A DNA stretch of 41,397 nt. Origin: Zarea fungicola. Its lineage: Eukaryota; Ascomycota; Sordariomycetes; Hypocreales; Cordycipitaceae. The notes beneath the pieces are model-generated. The model searched no databases and was not told the DNA's origin. It saw only the letters and a program-made list of their open reading frames with translations. The DNA is taken from contig FWCC01000508.1 of NCBI GenBank assembly GCA_900169235.1, positions 1 to 41,397 on the forward strand, written 5' to 3'. This document shows, in pieces, positions 40,144-41,397 of the stretch (positions within the stretch are counted from its first letter, which is position 1; each line of letters begins with the position of its first letter). The translations under genes were made by a program, and so were the position numbers.

Positions 40144-41397
40144 GGTGTGATGTTCTTGCTTCGTATTGTGCTTGAATCAGAGCAATTAGGTATGAAAAAA
40201 AAGAAAGAGAGAAATTCCAGTCCAGCTCAGTGGCAGGATATTGATTAGCTTCGATGCTAGATTTAAATAGTGGCCCATTTTGCGCCACTCGATCCAACAC
40301 GACAACACGACTCAACAGAGGGCGACATTACCGAAGCCGCCCCCGCCTATAACCAGGGGAGGCAAAGGCAGTTGGTCAGCCGAGGCACCAACAGTTGCCA
40401 GATTTGGTAGTCACCCACGGTTTTTATTTATTAACCGAAAAGCTGACTTGGATATTTTCCTGGGGATCTGGTTATGCTGGATTGTCCACCTTGTGCTGTC
40501 TTCCAGATAGTTTTGACATGTGCTCGTTTGCCAGGCGTTTGGTGGGTAGTTGGTCATCTGCCAATCACCCTTACTTGTATTTGAAGAATTAACTTGACGA
40601 CAAATACTCACTCAACCTTTGCCATGTATCAAGACGAAAAAAATTTAAATGAATTTTTTTTTTTGAGAAAAAAAAAAGTCCTCCCTTTATAGGTACTTCG
40701 ATGACGCCGACTCCGTTTGCACTCAAGCTCCAACAGCCCAACGGCTGTGTTGCCTGCTGTAGGGGTTTCGCTTTAGCGCTCCCCTGCCGTCAGCGGCCAT
40801 TCTTCAGCGCGGTGTATCTAAACCAACAGTTAACTTGAGTGCTGCAACAAAGCCTCCTATCAATCTTCAAACGCTCAATGCCACTCACTTTCTTTATCAA
40901 CAATCATTAACAATCATCAACGGCCAAGTCTCGTCAAGTTTCATAGTGACTGTCGTCGTTTTGTGACGTGGACGCCACATTTCAACCAAGCATCTTCCCG
41001 AGCTGATAGGATACCAGTATGCAGGTCCCTGCCGAGTCCTGGTGGATTCGTCATTCAAGCACAAACCAGTGTGAGACGCACGCCAAGGCCCGAGATCCTC
41101 AACTGCAGATCATCCAAACCTCCGTCAGAGTCTTCTCGAAGAATGCGTCAATACTGCAAATACCAGTGCCTCAGTAGCCTATGCCGTCCGAAACAAAAAT
41201 CACCAACCAACGCAGCTCCAAAATGAAAAGTTAACATACATGCTTGCTCCCAGCTTCATGCATAGTTGGAGGATTCGGCAAAAATGTGTGGCCCAACCAC
41301 TCGCGCTGGCAATTCATGTCCCGCACGCCAATTCTTCGAATCCTCCCCAGGGTCGGCCAGACCCTGGACTTCTTAGTAACGTAGGCCACCCACCTGA
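40144..41397. other. Upstream region of the monooxygenase to the window end
   Basis: 1.25 kb. The part near 40144 is the monooxygenase promoter. A/T homopolymer runs lie at 40637-40679. The 87-codon plus-strand frame at 40963-41226 has no ATG and no domain. The region may include the 5' part of a gene beyond the window, but nothing supports that directly. Confidence 0.4.

Noticed and set aside
40963..41226. 87-codon plus-strand frame near the right end
   Set aside because: No ATG start, no domain, Ser/Arg/Pro-rich composition typical of chance frames.

Overview
The window is nuclear DNA of a filamentous ascomycete. The evidence is many 45-155 bp spliceosomal introns with CTAAC-type branch points, a Zn2Cys6 regulator, an UstYa-family protein, a tyrosinase, a fungal P450 and Baeyer-Villiger-type monooxygenase, the ribosome-biogenesis protein JIP5, and a Fot1/pogo transposon copy whose stop codons look like repeat-induced point mutation (RIP). 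The gene set would fit a member of the Hypocreales, but that is inference; no species is claimed. All gene models below were spliced by hand, and every exon junction was checked for reading phase.

Left part (1-25.5 kb), gene-poor and repeat-bearing: an R1R2R3 Myb-like factor (minus, 16-1103); a Zn2Cys6 regulator (minus, 3064-4789) divergent from a secreted PAF-acetylhydrolase-like hydrolase (plus, 5626-6869); a 554-bp inverted-repeat element (7047-7600) and further copies of the same repeat (7713, 12631, 22509); a 625-aa orphan with internal minisatellites (plus, 10565-12442); a 120-aa cysteine-containing secreted protein (minus, 13152-13621); a 1828-bp RIP-inactivated Fot1/pogo element (15089-16916) with 44-bp terminal inverted repeats and a TA duplication; an UstYa/DUF3328 protein (plus, 17690-18764); a 411-aa secreted protein of unknown family (minus, 19338-20573); and a tyrosinase (plus, 24201-25502). 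UstYa-type and tyrosinase proteins occur together in dikaritin (ustiloxin-type) RiPP clusters, so this part may be the edge or the remains of such a cluster. No repeat-core precursor peptide is visible here.

Right part (26-41.4 kb), denser and mostly conserved-looking genes: a short-chain dehydrogenase lacking the catalytic Tyr (plus, 26363-27554), a secreted glycerophosphodiester phosphodiesterase (minus, 27831-29078), a GH18 glycosidase with signal peptide and C-terminal KDEL (minus, 30111-31390) divergent from JIP5 (plus, 31728-33121), a half-length iron-alcohol-dehydrogenase-like protein (minus, 33467-34450), and a P450 (minus, 35784-37585) next to a Baeyer-Villiger-type flavin monooxygenase (minus, 38692-40143), which could act as an oxidative pair.

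The strongest leads are the UstYa/tyrosinase neighbourhood, the KDEL-tailed chitinase-like enzyme, two probable pseudoenzymes (Tyr-to-Met SDR and half Fe-ADH), and a short transposable repeat family with an exact 5-bp target duplication at its largest copy.
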